DNA of 59,715 bases from Francisella orientalis FNO12 (GCF_001042525.2 NZ_CP011921.2:1802501-1862215); one strand, 5' to 3'; positions 33,297 through 42,897 are shown, counted from the stretch's first letter. Notes: generated from the letters alone by a model not told the origin. Program-made: numbers and translations.

Positions 33297-33626
33297 TTTC
33301 ATTATGTCAAAGTGTCATAAATATCGCTAAGAAAGCCGCTGAGAATAACTCTAAAAAAAGTATCTAAAGTAGTTGTCAAAATCGGTAATTTAGCTGGTGT
33401 GGATGTTGAATCTTTTGAGTTTTAGTTCCCAGTAGCCGCAAAAGATAGTGTCTTAGAACAAGCAAAGCTAGAAATAATACATGAATAAGCTATAGCAAAA
33501 TGCAAAGCTTGTGAGCATGAATTTGAATTAACCAGACTATATGAGCAATGCCCACATTGTGGCAATTTTGAGAAAGATATTCTCAAAGGTAAAGATATGC
33601 TAGTAGAATCTATAGTTTTTAATTAA
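33297..33626 (+). pseudogene. hypA: hydrogenase nickel insertion protein HypA, broken
   Basis: Reads HEFSLCQSVINIAKKAAE, the HypA N terminus (normally MHE...), but the start codon is GTA. After NNSKK a frameshift occurs near 33358. TAG (after VESFEF) and TAA (after IIHE) interrupt the next frame. The zinc finger remains readable: AKCKACEHEF...YEQCPHCGNF. HypA delivers nickel to the hydrogenase large subunit. First gene of the decayed hydrogenase locus; the stop is 10 bases before the hypB-like ORF. Confidence 0.85.
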
Positions 33627-33636
33627 GGAGTAAATT

Positions 33637-33897
33637 ATGTGTACAACTTGCGGATGTGGAACGGATAGTAATCATCACCACCATCATCATGGTCACGAAG
33701 GAGATGCTGTAAAACTAGAAAAAGCAATCTTAGAATCCATAAGTAAATATATTGCATTAAACTTTATTGATGGGAATCCAAATATCATAAACAATAATAA
33801 ATCTTATAACGAAATATATAAATTACAAAAAGATTTTATAAATGAACATAAAAAATTAGAGGAAACCATATATAAGATTATAAATACTCAGAAATAA
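33637..33897 (+). CDS. Cys/His-rich ORF with a HypB-like N terminus, probable deletion chimera
   Basis: An 86-residue ORF with a good AAGGAG ribosome site. It starts MCTTCGCG followed by HHHHHHGHEGD, the nickel-binding N terminus of HypB, and VKLEKAILE also fits HypB. The GTPase domain (Walker A, ~200 residues) is absent. The remaining ~55 residues (SKYIALNFIDG...KLQKDFINEHKK...) are helical and charged and do not look like HypB. I infer that a deletion joined hypB to another gene's 3' end in frame. It could still be a metal-binding peptide. It lies 53 bases before bcp. Confidence 0.7.
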   Translation: MCTTCGCGTDSNHHHHHHGHEGDAVKLEKAILESISKYIALNFIDGNPNIINNNKSYNEIYKLQKDFINEHKKLEETIYKIINTQK

Positions 33898-33950
33898 CTT
33901 AGAATATAAGATATGAATACCTAAGTTTAAAAAGGAAATAGGAAAAATCA

Positions 33951-34430
33951 ATGAAAATACTAGAACAAGGACAATTAGCTCCAAACTTTAAATTAGAAAA
34001 TCAAAATAATGAAGAAGTGTCATTAAGTGATTTTAAAGGTAAAAAGAATGTCTTAATTTACTTCTACCCAAAAGCGATGACTCCAGGTTGTACTACTCAA
34101 TCTATAGGTCTAAGTAGCATTAGTGACAAATTAGCTAAGCTTGATACTGTGGTTCTTGGTATTAGTCCAGATGCACCAAAACGCCTCAAAAAATTTGAAG
34201 AAAGAGACAATCTAACAGTACAACTTCTAAGTGATGAAGATCACAAAGTTGCTGAGCAATTTGGTGTCTGGGGTGAGAAAAAGTTTATGGATAAGGTATA
34301 TGATGGTATTCATAGAATTAGTTTCTTTATCGACAAAGATGGCAAGATCAATCATGTCTTCGATAAGTTTAAAACGAAAGATCATCATGAGATTGTCTTA
34401 GAGTATATTGAGAATTATAAAAACTCATAA
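33951..34430 (+). CDS. bcp: thioredoxin-dependent peroxiredoxin, BCP/PrxQ type
   Basis: 159 residues, intact. The peroxidatic Cys is in FYPKAMTPGCTTQS (Cys47 region). No second Cys five residues later, so it is a 1-Cys or atypical BCP. It has the thioredoxin fold with SLSDFKGKKNVLIYFYP and a C-terminal SFFIDKDGKI. It reduces hydrogen and organic peroxides in the cytosol. It is embedded in the hydrogenase remnant between hypB and hypF and is the only complete enzyme among the hyp genes apart from hydD. Confidence 0.94.
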   Translation: MKILEQGQLAPNFKLENQNNEEVSLSDFKGKKNVLIYFYPKAMTPGCTTQSIGLSSISDKLAKLDTVVLGISPDAPKRLKKFEERDNLTVQLLSDEDHKVAEQFGVWGEKKFMDKVYDGIHRISFFIDKDGKINHVFDKFKTKDHHEIVLEYIENYKNS

Positions 34431-34434
34431 TTTT

Positions 34435-34483
34435 ACTTCCCCTTTGGTACGAAAGGGTGGCTGTCGCAGACTGACGGGGTAGT
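34435..34483. repeat. imperfect palindromic intergenic element
   Basis: Directly after bcp, ACTTCCCC at the left and GGGGTAGT at the right are near-complementary ends. Inside are two smaller hairpins (CCCTTT/GAAAGGG and CTGTC/GACGG-type). The G+C content is far above the surroundings. It resembles short palindromic intergenic repeats known from many bacterial genomes; it may also act as the bcp terminator (TTTTAAAAC follows). Confidence 0.6.
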
Positions 34484-34511
34484 TTTAAAACGCATAACTA
34501 ACAATTTTTAT

Positions 34512-34583
34512 GTAGTGACAGATCAATGATCTGTCAGTTATTTACCATAAATGTGATAAGACAGCACGCTGTGCTGTCACTAC
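34512..34583. repeat. REPIN-like element: two inverted REP palindromes with GTAG heads
   Basis: The left unit is GTAG followed by the perfect 9-bp hairpin TGACAGATC-AAT-GATCTGTCA (34512-34536). The right unit on the opposite strand is GTAG followed by TGACAGCAC-AGC-GTGCTGTC (34583-34560). The outer 10 bases GTAGTGACAG and CTGTCACTAC are exact inverted repeats, 72 bp end to end. A GTAG head next to a hairpin, in inverted pairs, is the architecture of REPINs moved by RAYT transposases. No RAYT gene is in the window and I saw no second copy. Confidence 0.6.
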
Positions 34584-34594
34584 AAGAGGAAAAA

Positions 34595-36848
34595 ATGCAA
34601 CAGGTCATAACAAAAATTCTCGTCAATGGCATAGTTCAAGGGGTTGGATTCCGCCCTTTTATCTATTGCCTTGCCAAAGATATGGATTTGTATGGCTCGG
34701 TGCAAAACACTCCTAATGGTGTTGAAATAATACTACAATGTGATAGATCTGTTGCAGATAGTTTTGTAACTAATATGCAGGCAAAACTACCGCCACTAGC
34801 TAGTATAGAAACTATCCAAAAGACTATTTACCAAACTGAAACTAAATTTACCGATTTTAAAATTCTAGAAACTCTACAAGGCAGCTCTGCTACCAAAATT
34901 CCAGCCAATACAGCTATTTGTAATTTGTGCTTAGATGGTATTTTTAACCCACAAAATCGCTACTATCTATATCCATATACTAGCTGTACTCATTGAGGGC
35001 CTCGCTTTAGTACGATACAAAACCTACCTTATGATAGAGATAAAACTACTTATAAAGATTTTCCATTATGTGATGATTGTCTTGCTAGCTATACAACCTC
35101 ATTAGATAAACATTACCATGCTCAAACCGTTGCATGTTCTAAATGTGGCCTCAACTATCACACTCTTTTGCAGAGATATCACAAGCTATCAAGGCTGGTA
35201 AAATTATCGCAATTAAAAGTCAAAATGGCTTCAAGCTAGTTGTTGATGCTACAAATACTCAAGCAGTCGAAGAACTGCGTAGAAGAAAGCTTCGCCCTAA
35301 TAAACCATTTGCGCTAATGGCTCTAAATACTCAAAGTATACAAGAACATTTCGCAGAAGTTACTAGACAGCAAGATGAGTTATTAAATACTACTATTAGA
35401 CTTATCGTTTTACTTAAAAGACATTCTAGTAGTAATATTAGCTCATCTATTGCACCTAATATAAATCAGCTTGGTTTTATGCTACCAACAACAGGGACTG
35501 ATTATATACTATTTCATCATCGACTAGACCAACCTACTGGCTCTAGTTGGCTAAATGAGGCTTATGATTTAGCATTGATAGTTACTAGTGCAAATATCTC
35601 TGGTGAAAGCATCATTGCTAATAATGATGAAGCTCACGAAAAGCTCAAAGATATTGCTGATCTTATAGTTACAGATAATCGTGATATTGCTATAAAAAGT
35701 GATGATAGTGTCTTTCTTACTGTGATAGATAAAAATCTACCTATTAGAAGATCTCGAGGCCTTGTACCACAATCAATACAGTTATCTGAAAGCTTACCAA
35801 ATATATTAGCAACAGGATCATTTTTAAAGAATACTTTTCATTTTATCAAAGACAGTCAAGCCTTTGTATCACAACATATTGGTGATATGGATAGCCAAGC
35901 TAATATAGAGCTTTTTGAGCAGTCTTTAGAGCATTTCCAAAAGATGTTTGGACTTAAGTTTAATGGTATTGCTTGTGATTTACATCCTGATATTTATACT
36001 ACTCATTTTGCACAAAAATTTAATCTCCCAATTTATCAGATTCAGCATCATCAAGCCCACCTAGCAGCTGTAATTGCTGAGCATAATTTGCAAGGTCAAG
36101 CTATAGGCGTAGTACTAGATGGTTTTAGTTTATGTGAAGATGGTTTAGCTAGAGACGGTGAACTTTATCATTGTGATATTGATGGTTTAGAATTTAATAG
36201 AATTGGTGAGTTAGATCCTATCGAATATATAGGTGGTGACAAAGTTGCCAAAGAGCCTTGGCATATGGCTTTGGCAGTATGTCATAAATACAGCCTTGAA
36301 ATACCTAATTATCTCAAAGAATTTCCACAAGCTGAAAATCTAATCAAACTTTTACAAAATGACTCTTTACCAAAAGGTAAAACTACAAGTATGGGCAGAC
36401 TATTTGATGCTGTTTCTAGCTTATTAAATATTTGTCATATCAACACTTAGGAGGCTCAAGCAGCTATAGAATTAGAGTCTTTAGCTGATACTCCAAGCAT
36501 TCAATATGACACCAAATCGGTATCATTTAAAACTAATTTAAATTTAAAAAAACTACTAAAAGTATAATAAAATGCGATAATATAAGTGTTGCTAGTAACT
36601 TATGGCACGACACTTTGGCTTATGCCCTAGCTCAGTGGATTAGTAAGTCAGCCCAACCTCGAAATATTAAGAATATAATACTAAGTAGAGGTTGTTTCCA
36701 AAATAAGCTACTACTAACAGAGACTTACCGTCAACTTAAAGAAATGGATTTCAGTATTTATATATCAGAGAAAGTTCCTCTAAATGATGGTGGTGTAAGC
36801 CTTGGACAAGCTTGGCTCGGTGCCAAAAAATATAAAAAAGGTGAGTAA
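34595..36848 (+). pseudogene. hypF: carbamoyltransferase HypF, broken
   Basis: HypF makes the cyanide ligands of [NiFe] sites. The start at 34595 (AAGAGGAAAAA ribosome site) gives an acylphosphatase domain (GIVQGVGFRPF, residues ~10-20) and the first zinc finger, which ends at CTH followed by TGA at 34995 (normally CTHCGPR). After a frameshift near 35140 the YrdC-like and Kae1-like domains follow in one long frame (HHQAHLAAVIAEH is the metal motif), then TAG at 36448 and a frameshift near 36560. The last frame has ILSRGCFQNKLL. The length of ~750 codons is normal. Confidence 0.92.
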
Positions 36849-36849
36849 A

Positions 36850-37064
36850 ATGTGCTTAGCAATACCCGCAGAAATTGTAGAAATCAAAGAAGATAATCAA
36901 GCAATTGTTAATGTTGGCGGTGTAAAAAAAATATCTCTATAGCTCTATTAAGAGATGAAGTTCTTATCGGTGATTTTGTCATAATCCATGTAGGTTTTGC
37001 TCTTAGCAAACTAGACAAAGAAATGGCTCATCAGACTTTAGAGGATCTAAAAAGTATAATATAA
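36850..37064 (+). pseudogene. hypC: hydrogenase maturation chaperone HypC, frameshifted
   Basis: Starts MCLAIPAEIVEI, the invariant HypC N terminus with the catalytic Cys2. A run of eight A near 36930 has lost one base and leads to a stop. With nine A the frame reads on through SIALLRDEVLIGDFVIIHVGFALSKLD to a normal stop at 37064 (71 residues). HypC partners HypD in building the Fe(CN)2CO group. It starts one base after the hypF stop. As this is a single homopolymer indel, slippage could in principle restore it. Confidence 0.88.
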
Positions 37065-37077
37065 AAGGGGTAATGTT

Positions 37078-37850
37078 ATGAATTACATACAAGAGTTTAG
37101 GGCCCCGAAAATTGCAAAATCTCTTTTACAACAAATCGCTAAAAAAGTTGACCCTAATAGACAATACAATTTGATGGAATTTTGTGGTGGGCATACACAT
37201 GCTTTACACCGTTATGGCATTCCTAGTCTTTTGCTTAACAATGTCAAAATGATACACGGACCAGGTTGTCCTGTATGTGTACTACCGATCAAAAGAGTCG
37301 ATCAAGCAATATTTTTAGCATCACAAAAAGATGTAATCTTTTGTAGTTACGTAGATATGCTTCGTGTACCAGGATCACATCAAGACAGTCTAATCAAAGC
37401 TAAAGCACTCGGTGCTGATGTACGGATGATCTACTCAGCAGAAGATGCTCTAAAACTTGCTGAAGAAAATCCTAATAAAAAGATTATATTCTTCGCTATC
37501 GGGTTTGAGACAACTACTCCCCCAACTGCTGTGGCTATACAACTAGCTATTGCTAATAAATTAAATAATTTTCTAATACTTTGTAACCATGTACTTACAC
37601 CAGTAGCTATGTAAGCAATCTTATCTGAGGATGTTAAGATTGATGGCTTTTTAGGTCCATCTCATGTCAGTGTAATTATCGGTAGTAATGCTTATGATAA
37701 AGTAACCAAAGAATATAAAAAAACCAATGGTTGTAGCAGGTTTTGAGCCTTTGGATGTACTACAATCTATACTTATGCTTATCAAGATGATTAACGCTGA
37801 CAAAATAGGCGTAGAAAATCAATATACAAGGGCTGTAGTTCCAAATCGTA
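37078..37850 (+). pseudogene. hypD: hydrogenase maturation protein HypD, truncated
   Basis: HypD is the iron-sulfur scaffold for the Fe(CN)2CO unit. Reads MNYIQEFRAPKIAK, MEFCGGHTHALHRYG, HGPGCPVCVLP and FFAIGFETTTPPTA; a TAA at 37612 (PVAM*AIL) and one extra A near 37725 interrupt it. It stops matching HypD at VENQYTRAVVPN near 37845, where hypE sequence follows. About 90 C-terminal codons, including the conserved Cys there, are deleted. Confidence 0.92.
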
Positions 37851-38465
37851 AATGGAGATGCTAAGGTTGTCGAGAAAGGTAAAGGAGATGGCATTTTTAT
37901 CAATACAACTGGTGTTGGAGTTATCCGTGATGATTTTGTAACTAGAGATGATCTTGAAGATGGTGATGAGATTATCATCAATGGCACTCTTGGAGATCAT
38001 GGTGTAGCTGTAATGTCACAACGAGCTGGTCTAGATTTTGAATGTCAAATAGTGAGTGATACAACATCTCTAGATGGTTTGATACAGTCAATTTATGACA
38101 ATAAATGTCAAATAAAAACTATGCGTGATCCTACTCGTGGAGGAGCTGGTGCAACCCTAAATAAATGGGCTAATCAATACAATGTTGCTATTGAGATAGA
38201 TGAAGCAAATCTTCCGGTATCGACTGAAGTTCAATCAGCATGTGAGCTTTTAGTTTTAGATCCATTATATATCGCCAATGAAGGCAAATTTTTAATCGCT
38301 TGTAAGCCTAGTCAGACTCAAAAGGTTTTAGACTGCTTAAGGGATCATCCATTAGGAGAAAATGCCCAAGTGATAGCAACCGTAATAAAAAGTGAGCAAT
38401 CTCAAGTCTTTATGAAAACCACATTTGGTGGCAAAAGACGTGTAGATTGGTTAAGTGGTGAGTAA
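37844..38465 (+). pseudogene. hypE: hydrogenase maturation protein HypE, 5'-truncated
   Basis: HypE dehydrates the thiocarbamate made by HypF. From 37847 the frame reads VNGDAKVVEKGKGDGIFINT, the middle of the AIRS/PurM-like HypE, through MRDPTRGGAGATLNKWA to a natural end. It lacks the first ~150 residues. The usual C-terminal PRIC Cys motif is not present; the end is GGKRRVDWLSGE. The fusion with hypD is out of frame relative to the start of hypD. Confidence 0.88.
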
Positions 38466-38493
38466 TTACCAAGAATATGTTAAGGAGAGTAAT

Positions 38494-38946
38494 ATGAGTC
38501 AGTTTTATTTCTTAAAACATGATGATCTAGATAGAATGTTTTCTTACTTCTCAGGGCAAGGCTATGAAGTTATGGCGCCAGCAGTTAGAGATAAAACTAT
38601 TGTTTATGACAATATAAACAATGCAAGTGAGCTTCCATGGGGTTATGTAGATATACAAGAGCCTGCAAAACATGAAGTCCTCAAAACAGATGTAAAAAAA
38701 GCTTTTGGCTGGAGTGTACCAGTTCAGTCTGTTAAGCCGATGCTTTTTGAAGAGAAAAAAACACTCTGGAAAGTCTCTCGTGATGAGAGTGGCAAACTAA
38801 CATTCAATCAAAGCTTAAATAATAAAAAATATACTGTACGAGGTGTTAGACCTTGTGATCTAAGAGCCATTGAAATTCAAGATAGAGTATTTGTTGAAAA
38901 TGCTTATCCAGCTGTTAAAAAACTATTAGAAATAAAAGGAGTATAG
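38494..38946 (+). pseudogene. [NiFe] hydrogenase beta (Fe-S) subunit, N-terminal fragment
   Basis: The start MSQFYFLKHDDL at 38494 (TAAGGAGAG ribosome site) gives a 150-residue ORF that contains VRGVRPCDLRAIEIQDRVF, the signature of the HydB/AsrA-type electron-transfer subunit of group 3b hydrogenases. Full-length relatives are ~340 residues with 4Fe-4S motifs in the second half, which are absent. The last residues (VKKLLEIKGV) may come from the missing FAD subunit gene (hydG), which normally lies next, so a deletion that removed the end of hydB and most of hydG is likely. Confidence 0.75.
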
Positions 38947-38948
38947 TT

Positions 38949-39755
38949 ATGTCAGCTCAAGATAAATTAAAAAATTTAGCTCCTAGACCAAAAATTGCCA
39001 TGCATAAGTTCAGCTCATGTGATGGTTGCCAACCAACTCTAATCAATGATGCTGTATCATTACTTACATTAGCTGAAATGGTTGATATTGTTCACTTTGC
39101 AGAAGCTGGTCATCTAGATGGGTTTGCTGAGGTTGATATTGCATTTATCGAAGGTAGTGTAAACACTCATCATGATATTCCTCGTTTGAAGAAAATTAGA
39201 GAAAAAGCAAAGTATGTAGTGGCTATCGGTGCTTGTGCCGTGGCTAGTGGTATTCAAGCTCTAAGAAACTATACAAATGCTGCCGAGCTCCTAGAGTGGC
39301 AAAAAGCTGTATATCCGCAAGATACAGATGTAATTATCAAAGAAGATTTATCTACAGCAAAAGCTATCAAAGAGTATGTAAATGTTGATTTTGAAATCTC
39401 TGGTTGTCCTATAACTACGGAGCAAATACTCAAAGCTATCCGCCAGTTACTATTTGGTGTAGAGCCTGAGAAAGTTGTTGATCCAGTTTGTACAAGCTGT
39501 AAACATGCTGGTGTTACTTGTGTAATGGTGGTAAAAGATGAGCCATGCTTGGGTCCTGTAACAGCAGATGGTTGCGGTGCAATCTGTCCAAAACTTGGAC
39601 GTGGTTGTTATGGTTGTTTTGGTGCATCAAAATATGTCAATCTAGGTGCAATGACAACTAGATTAAAAGAACTTGGTTTATCAGACAAACAAATCCAAGA
39701 TAAATATAGATTTATCAGTAGCCAAGATGAAGTATTTAAAAAGGCTGGAGTATAG
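38949..39755 (+). CDS. [NiFe] hydrogenase small subunit (group 3b, HydD-like)
   Basis: 268 residues, apparently intact. Cys motifs: SSCDGCQ (residues ~24-29) and GACAVASG for the proximal cluster, ISGCPIT, then CTSCKHAGVTC, EPCLGPVTADGCGAIC and GRGCYGCFG for further clusters. The length and layout match small subunits of NAD(P)-linked/sulfhydrogenase enzymes. Its partner large subunit, the maturation genes and the other electron-transfer subunits are all broken, so it cannot form a working enzyme. It follows the hydB fragment by 2 bases and precedes hydA by 2. Confidence 0.88.
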   Translation: MSAQDKLKNLAPRPKIAMHKFSSCDGCQPTLINDAVSLLTLAEMVDIVHFAEAGHLDGFAEVDIAFIEGSVNTHHDIPRLKKIREKAKYVVAIGACAVASGIQALRNYTNAAELLEWQKAVYPQDTDVIIKEDLSTAKAIKEYVNVDFEISGCPITTEQILKAIRQLLFGVEPEKVVDPVCTSCKHAGVTCVMVVKDEPCLGPVTADGCGAICPKLGRGCYGCFGASKYVNLGAMTTRLKELGLSDKQIQDKYRFISSQDEVFKKAGV

Positions 39756-39757
39756 TT

Positions 39758-40216
39758 ATGAGTAGAGAAACAGTTATTGAAGTGCCTATTTTAGCTCGTG
39801 TTGAAGACGAAGGTGCTTTAGATTTAAGAATTAAAGATAGCAAAATAGATAAGTGTGAGCTAAGAATCTATGAGCCTCCACGTTATTTTGAAAAATTCCT
39901 CGAAGGTAGGGAACCAAATGCAATTATCGATGCAGTAGCGCGTATCTGTGGTATCTGCCCTCTTGCATATCAAGCAGACTTCTCAAGAGCTTATGAGACT
40001 ACATTTGGTATCACAAGAACTCAGTGAATATATGATATGCGTCTATTGATGTTTTTGGGTGAATGGATTGAGTCACATTATCTACATGTACATTTATTAG
40101 CGGCACCTGACTTTTTAGGTTATAGATCAGCTATCGAGATGGTAAAAGATTATCCTAAAGAGGTTGTGCGTGGTGTTAAACTACAACATTTAGGTAATGA
40201 TATACTTAAACTATAA
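39758..40216 (+). pseudogene. [NiFe] hydrogenase large subunit, truncated
   Basis: The N-terminal third of a HydA-type large subunit. Starts MSRETVIEVPILARVEDEG; the first metal motif RICGICP is present. A TGA at 40025 (TRTQ*IYDMRL) interrupts the frame, which then continues to GNDILKL and a stop at 40216. About 270 C-terminal residues, including the DPCxxC nickel ligands and the peptide cut by the maturation protease, are missing. Confidence 0.9.
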
Positions 40217-40264
40217 ATACGGAAAGGAATTAGCCAAAAAGGCAAAATAATAGTAAAGGTAAAA

Positions 40265-40731
40265 ATGAAACAAAAAACTCTAATTCTTGGTATAGGTTCT
40301 CCTTTTGCCGATGATCAGTTTGGTTGGTTTGTAGCCGATAAACTAGCTGGGATTGTAAAAGAAAAAAATATCCAAAATATCACTATAGAAAGTGCTGATA
40401 GACCTGGTTTAAATTTACTAACATTTCTAGATAGTGGATATGACAAAATTATCCTTATAGATGCTGTATATGCAAAAGTTACACCAGGCACAGAGTTTTA
40501 TTTCAAAGCAAAAGACATTCTTAGTTTTGGAGGATTTTTTTATCATCTCATAGTGTTGGTGTTGCGCCATCTTTAGCATTAGCTGATGCTATAGGAATGG
40601 ATATTAGTAATGTCGAGTTCTATGGAGTAGAGGGTCAAAGAATCTTTGAAAAAGATGTAATACTTTCTGATATTGTAAATGATGCTATAGAATCAATGTC
40701 TAAAAAAATTATAAATAATCTAAATCTATAG
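40265..40731 (+). pseudogene. hydrogenase maturation endopeptidase (HyaD/HycI family), frameshifted
   Basis: Starts MKQKTLILGIGSPFADDQFG, the GxGNxxxxDDxxG signature with the nickel-binding Asp, and has ILIDAVYA (second acidic ligand). A T-run near 40540 shifts the frame. SSHSVGVAPSLALADAIG with the His ligand continues in another frame to a stop at 40731. It would cut the large-subunit C terminus, whose gene no longer encodes it. Last gene of the hydrogenase locus. Confidence 0.87.
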
Positions 40732-40740
40732 ATTTTATTT

Positions 40741-41130
40741 CTATTTATGTGAGTTACCATCTATCAGATCTGCAGGTAATTTGACAGTCATATAAATCGC
40801 TCCACCTAATGCAAAGCCTATTGCTGCAAATGGAGCTACAAAGATATTAACTATATCACTATCTCCAGAATGATGCTCACCATTATATAAGATAGCTTGA
40901 GACTTTGAAGCTCCTTCAAACAAACCAACAAAAGAACCTATTGGAGCTGTTGCCAATAAAGCCACATCAGTAATTGGAGTCACTATATAGTCATTTAAAA
41001 AACCTTTACTTTCAACTTTTGGAGTATTAGAAGGAGCATTTATCGGATCATTACTACTATCCGTATCAGCAAAACTATAGTTTAGTAGAAAGATAAAAAA
41101 GCATATACAAAATACTATTTTTTTTATCAT
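40741..41130 (-). CDS. small secreted or membrane-associated protein, function unknown
   Basis: 129 residues with a GGAGAGG ribosome site. The signal peptide is residues 1-21 (cut after NYSFA). A Ser/Asn/Pro-rich stretch follows, then two hydrophobic glycine/alanine segments (about 54-70 and 97-115) and a short polar end. I recognise no family. Convergent with the hydrogenase remnant (9-base gap), single gene upstream of nothing on its strand; ettA lies behind it. Confidence 0.7.
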   Translation of the reverse strand: MIKKIVFCICFFIFLLNYSFADTDSSNDPINAPSNTPKVESKGFLNDYIVTPITDVALLATAPIGSFVGLFEGASKSQAILYNGEHHSGDSDIVNIFVAPFAAIGFALGGAIYMTVKLPADLIDGNSHK

Positions 41131-41217
41131 AAACCTCTCCAGCGAAGCTATTTATTAAAGATTAACAATCAAAATTTTACTTTAATATTATTTAGATAAA
41201 TAGTGAAATAGAAAAAA

Positions 41218-42897
41218 TTAATCAACAGAAATTCGCTTATATTTGATCTTAGTAATAGCATCATACTTATCACCAAGTCGACGTTTTTTGTCTTCAATAT
41301 AAGCATCGTAGTTACCTTCAAACCAAACTACTTCGCTGTTACCTTCAAAAGCAAGCATGTGTGTAGCAATACGGTTTAGGAACCATCTATCATGCGAGAT
41401 AACCATAATACAACCAGGGAATGCTAATATAGCTTCCTCAAGCGCTATTAACGTCTCGACATCAAGATCGTTTGTAGGTTCATCAAGTAGGATAACATTC
41501 CCACCACTTCTAAGTAGCTTAGCAAGATGGACACGATTTCTCTCACCACCTGATAGCTGAGAAATATACTTCTGCTGATCTGCACCTTTGAAGTTAAACC
41601 TACCTACATATTGGCGAGATGGAATAGTAAATTTACCAACTGTAATTACATCTAAACCCTCTGCAATTTCTTCCCAAACAGTTTTGTTATCATCTAGAGC
41701 ATCACGTGATTGATCTACATAAGCTAGATTTACAGTTTCACCAATCTTGATTTCACCAAAGTCTGGCGTTTCTTTACCTGTTAGCATCTTAAAGAATGTC
41801 GATTTACCTGCTCCGTTAGCACCGATGATACCAACAATCGAACCTGGATATACATTCATCTCAAGACCCTCTACAAGAAGCTTGTCATCAAATGATTTAA
41901 CAAGATCTTTGACATTAATTACATTGTTACCTAGTCTTTCTCCAGGTGGGATATATAGCTCTTGTGTTTCATTACGCTTTTGGAACTCTTGAGAGCTTAA
42001 CTCGTCAAATTTAGCTAATCTTGCTTTTGATTTAGCTTGACGACCTTTAGCATTTTGACGCACCCACTCAAGCTCTTCTTTAAGAGCTTTTTGATGTGAA
42101 GACTCTCGTCTTTCTTCCATCTCTAGACGCTTTTGTTTTTGCTCAAGCCATTGAGAATAGTTACCTTTAAATGGTATACCTTCACCTCTATCAAGCTCAA
42201 GAATCCACTCAGCAACATTATCCAAGAAATATCTATCATGCGTAATAGCTACAACTGTACCTTTGTACTCTGCCAAGAACTTCTCTAACCATGCTACAGA
42301 CTCGGCATCTAAATGGTTAGTAGGCTCATCTAGAAGTAGGATATCAGGAGCAGATAATAGAAGTTTACATAAAGCAACACGACGAGCTTCGCCACCTGAT
42401 AACTTAGTAACATCAGCATCCCACGGTGGCAAACGTAGCGCTTCTGCGGCAACTTCTAGCTTACGATCAATTTCCCAAGCTCCAGCAGCATCGATAGCAT
42501 TTTGCAAGTTACCCTGCTCTTCTAGAAGTTTAGCCATTTCATCATCTGACATTGGCTCACAAAACTTCATACTAATTTCATCAAATCTAGTAAGCATCTC
42601 TTGTAAGTGTGATAATGCCTCTTCAACATTACCTCTTACATCTTTTGTTTCATCTAACTTTGGTTCTTGTGGTAGATAACCAATTTTGACACCTTTACGT
42701 GGAGCTGCTTCACCAATAATCTCAGTATCAAGACCAGCCATAATTCTAAGTAGTGTTGATTTACCAGAACCATTAAGACCTAATACACCAATCTTTGCGC
42801 CATCAAAGAATGATAGTGAAATATCTTTAAGGATATATTTGTTAGGTGGCACAACTTTGCCGACCCTATGCATTGAGTATATATATTTTTCAGCCAT
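41218..42897 (-). CDS. ettA: energy-dependent translational throttle protein EttA (ABC-F)
   Basis: 559 residues, colinear with E. coli EttA (555). Two ABC cassettes: Walker A GLNGSGKST (~42) and GANGAGKST (~360), signatures LSGGEARR and LSGGERNR, and Walker B LLLDEPTNHLD and ILLDEPTNDLD. There are no membrane segments. The arm and linker region (~240-320, Lys/Glu/Gln rich) is present. It binds the ribosomal E site and gates entry into elongation according to ATP level. Intact and monocistronic. Confidence 0.97.
   Translation of the reverse strand: MAEKYIYSMHRVGKVVPPNKYILKDISLSFFDGAKIGVLGLNGSGKSTLLRIMAGLDTEIIGEAAPRKGVKIGYLPQEPKLDETKDVRGNVEEALSHLQEMLTRFDEISMKFCEPMSDDEMAKLLEEQGNLQNAIDAAGAWEIDRKLEVAAEALRLPPWDADVTKLSGGEARRVALCKLLLSAPDILLLDEPTNHLDAESVAWLEKFLAEYKGTVVAITHDRYFLDNVAEWILELDRGEGIPFKGNYSQWLEQKQKRLEMEERRESSHQKALKEELEWVRQNAKGRQAKSKARLAKFDELSSQEFQKRNETQELYIPPGERLGNNVINVKDLVKSFDDKLLVEGLEMNVYPGSIVGIIGANGAGKSTFFKMLTGKETPDFGEIKIGETVNLAYVDQSRDALDDNKTVWEEIAEGLDVITVGKFTIPSRQYVGRFNFKGADQQKYISQLSGGERNRVHLAKLLRSGGNVILLDEPTNDLDVETLIALEEAILAFPGCIMVISHDRWFLNRIATHMLAFEGNSEVVWFEGNYDAYIEDKKRRLGDKYDAITKIKYKRISVD

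Noticed and set aside
15238-40027. TGA read as a sense codon (Trp or selenocysteine) because several frames continue past TGA
   Set aside because: TAA and TAG interrupt the same and other genes equally, intact genes use TGG for Trp and end normally in TGA/TAA/TAG, and no SECIS-like or selenium genes were seen. Ordinary nonsense decay explains it.
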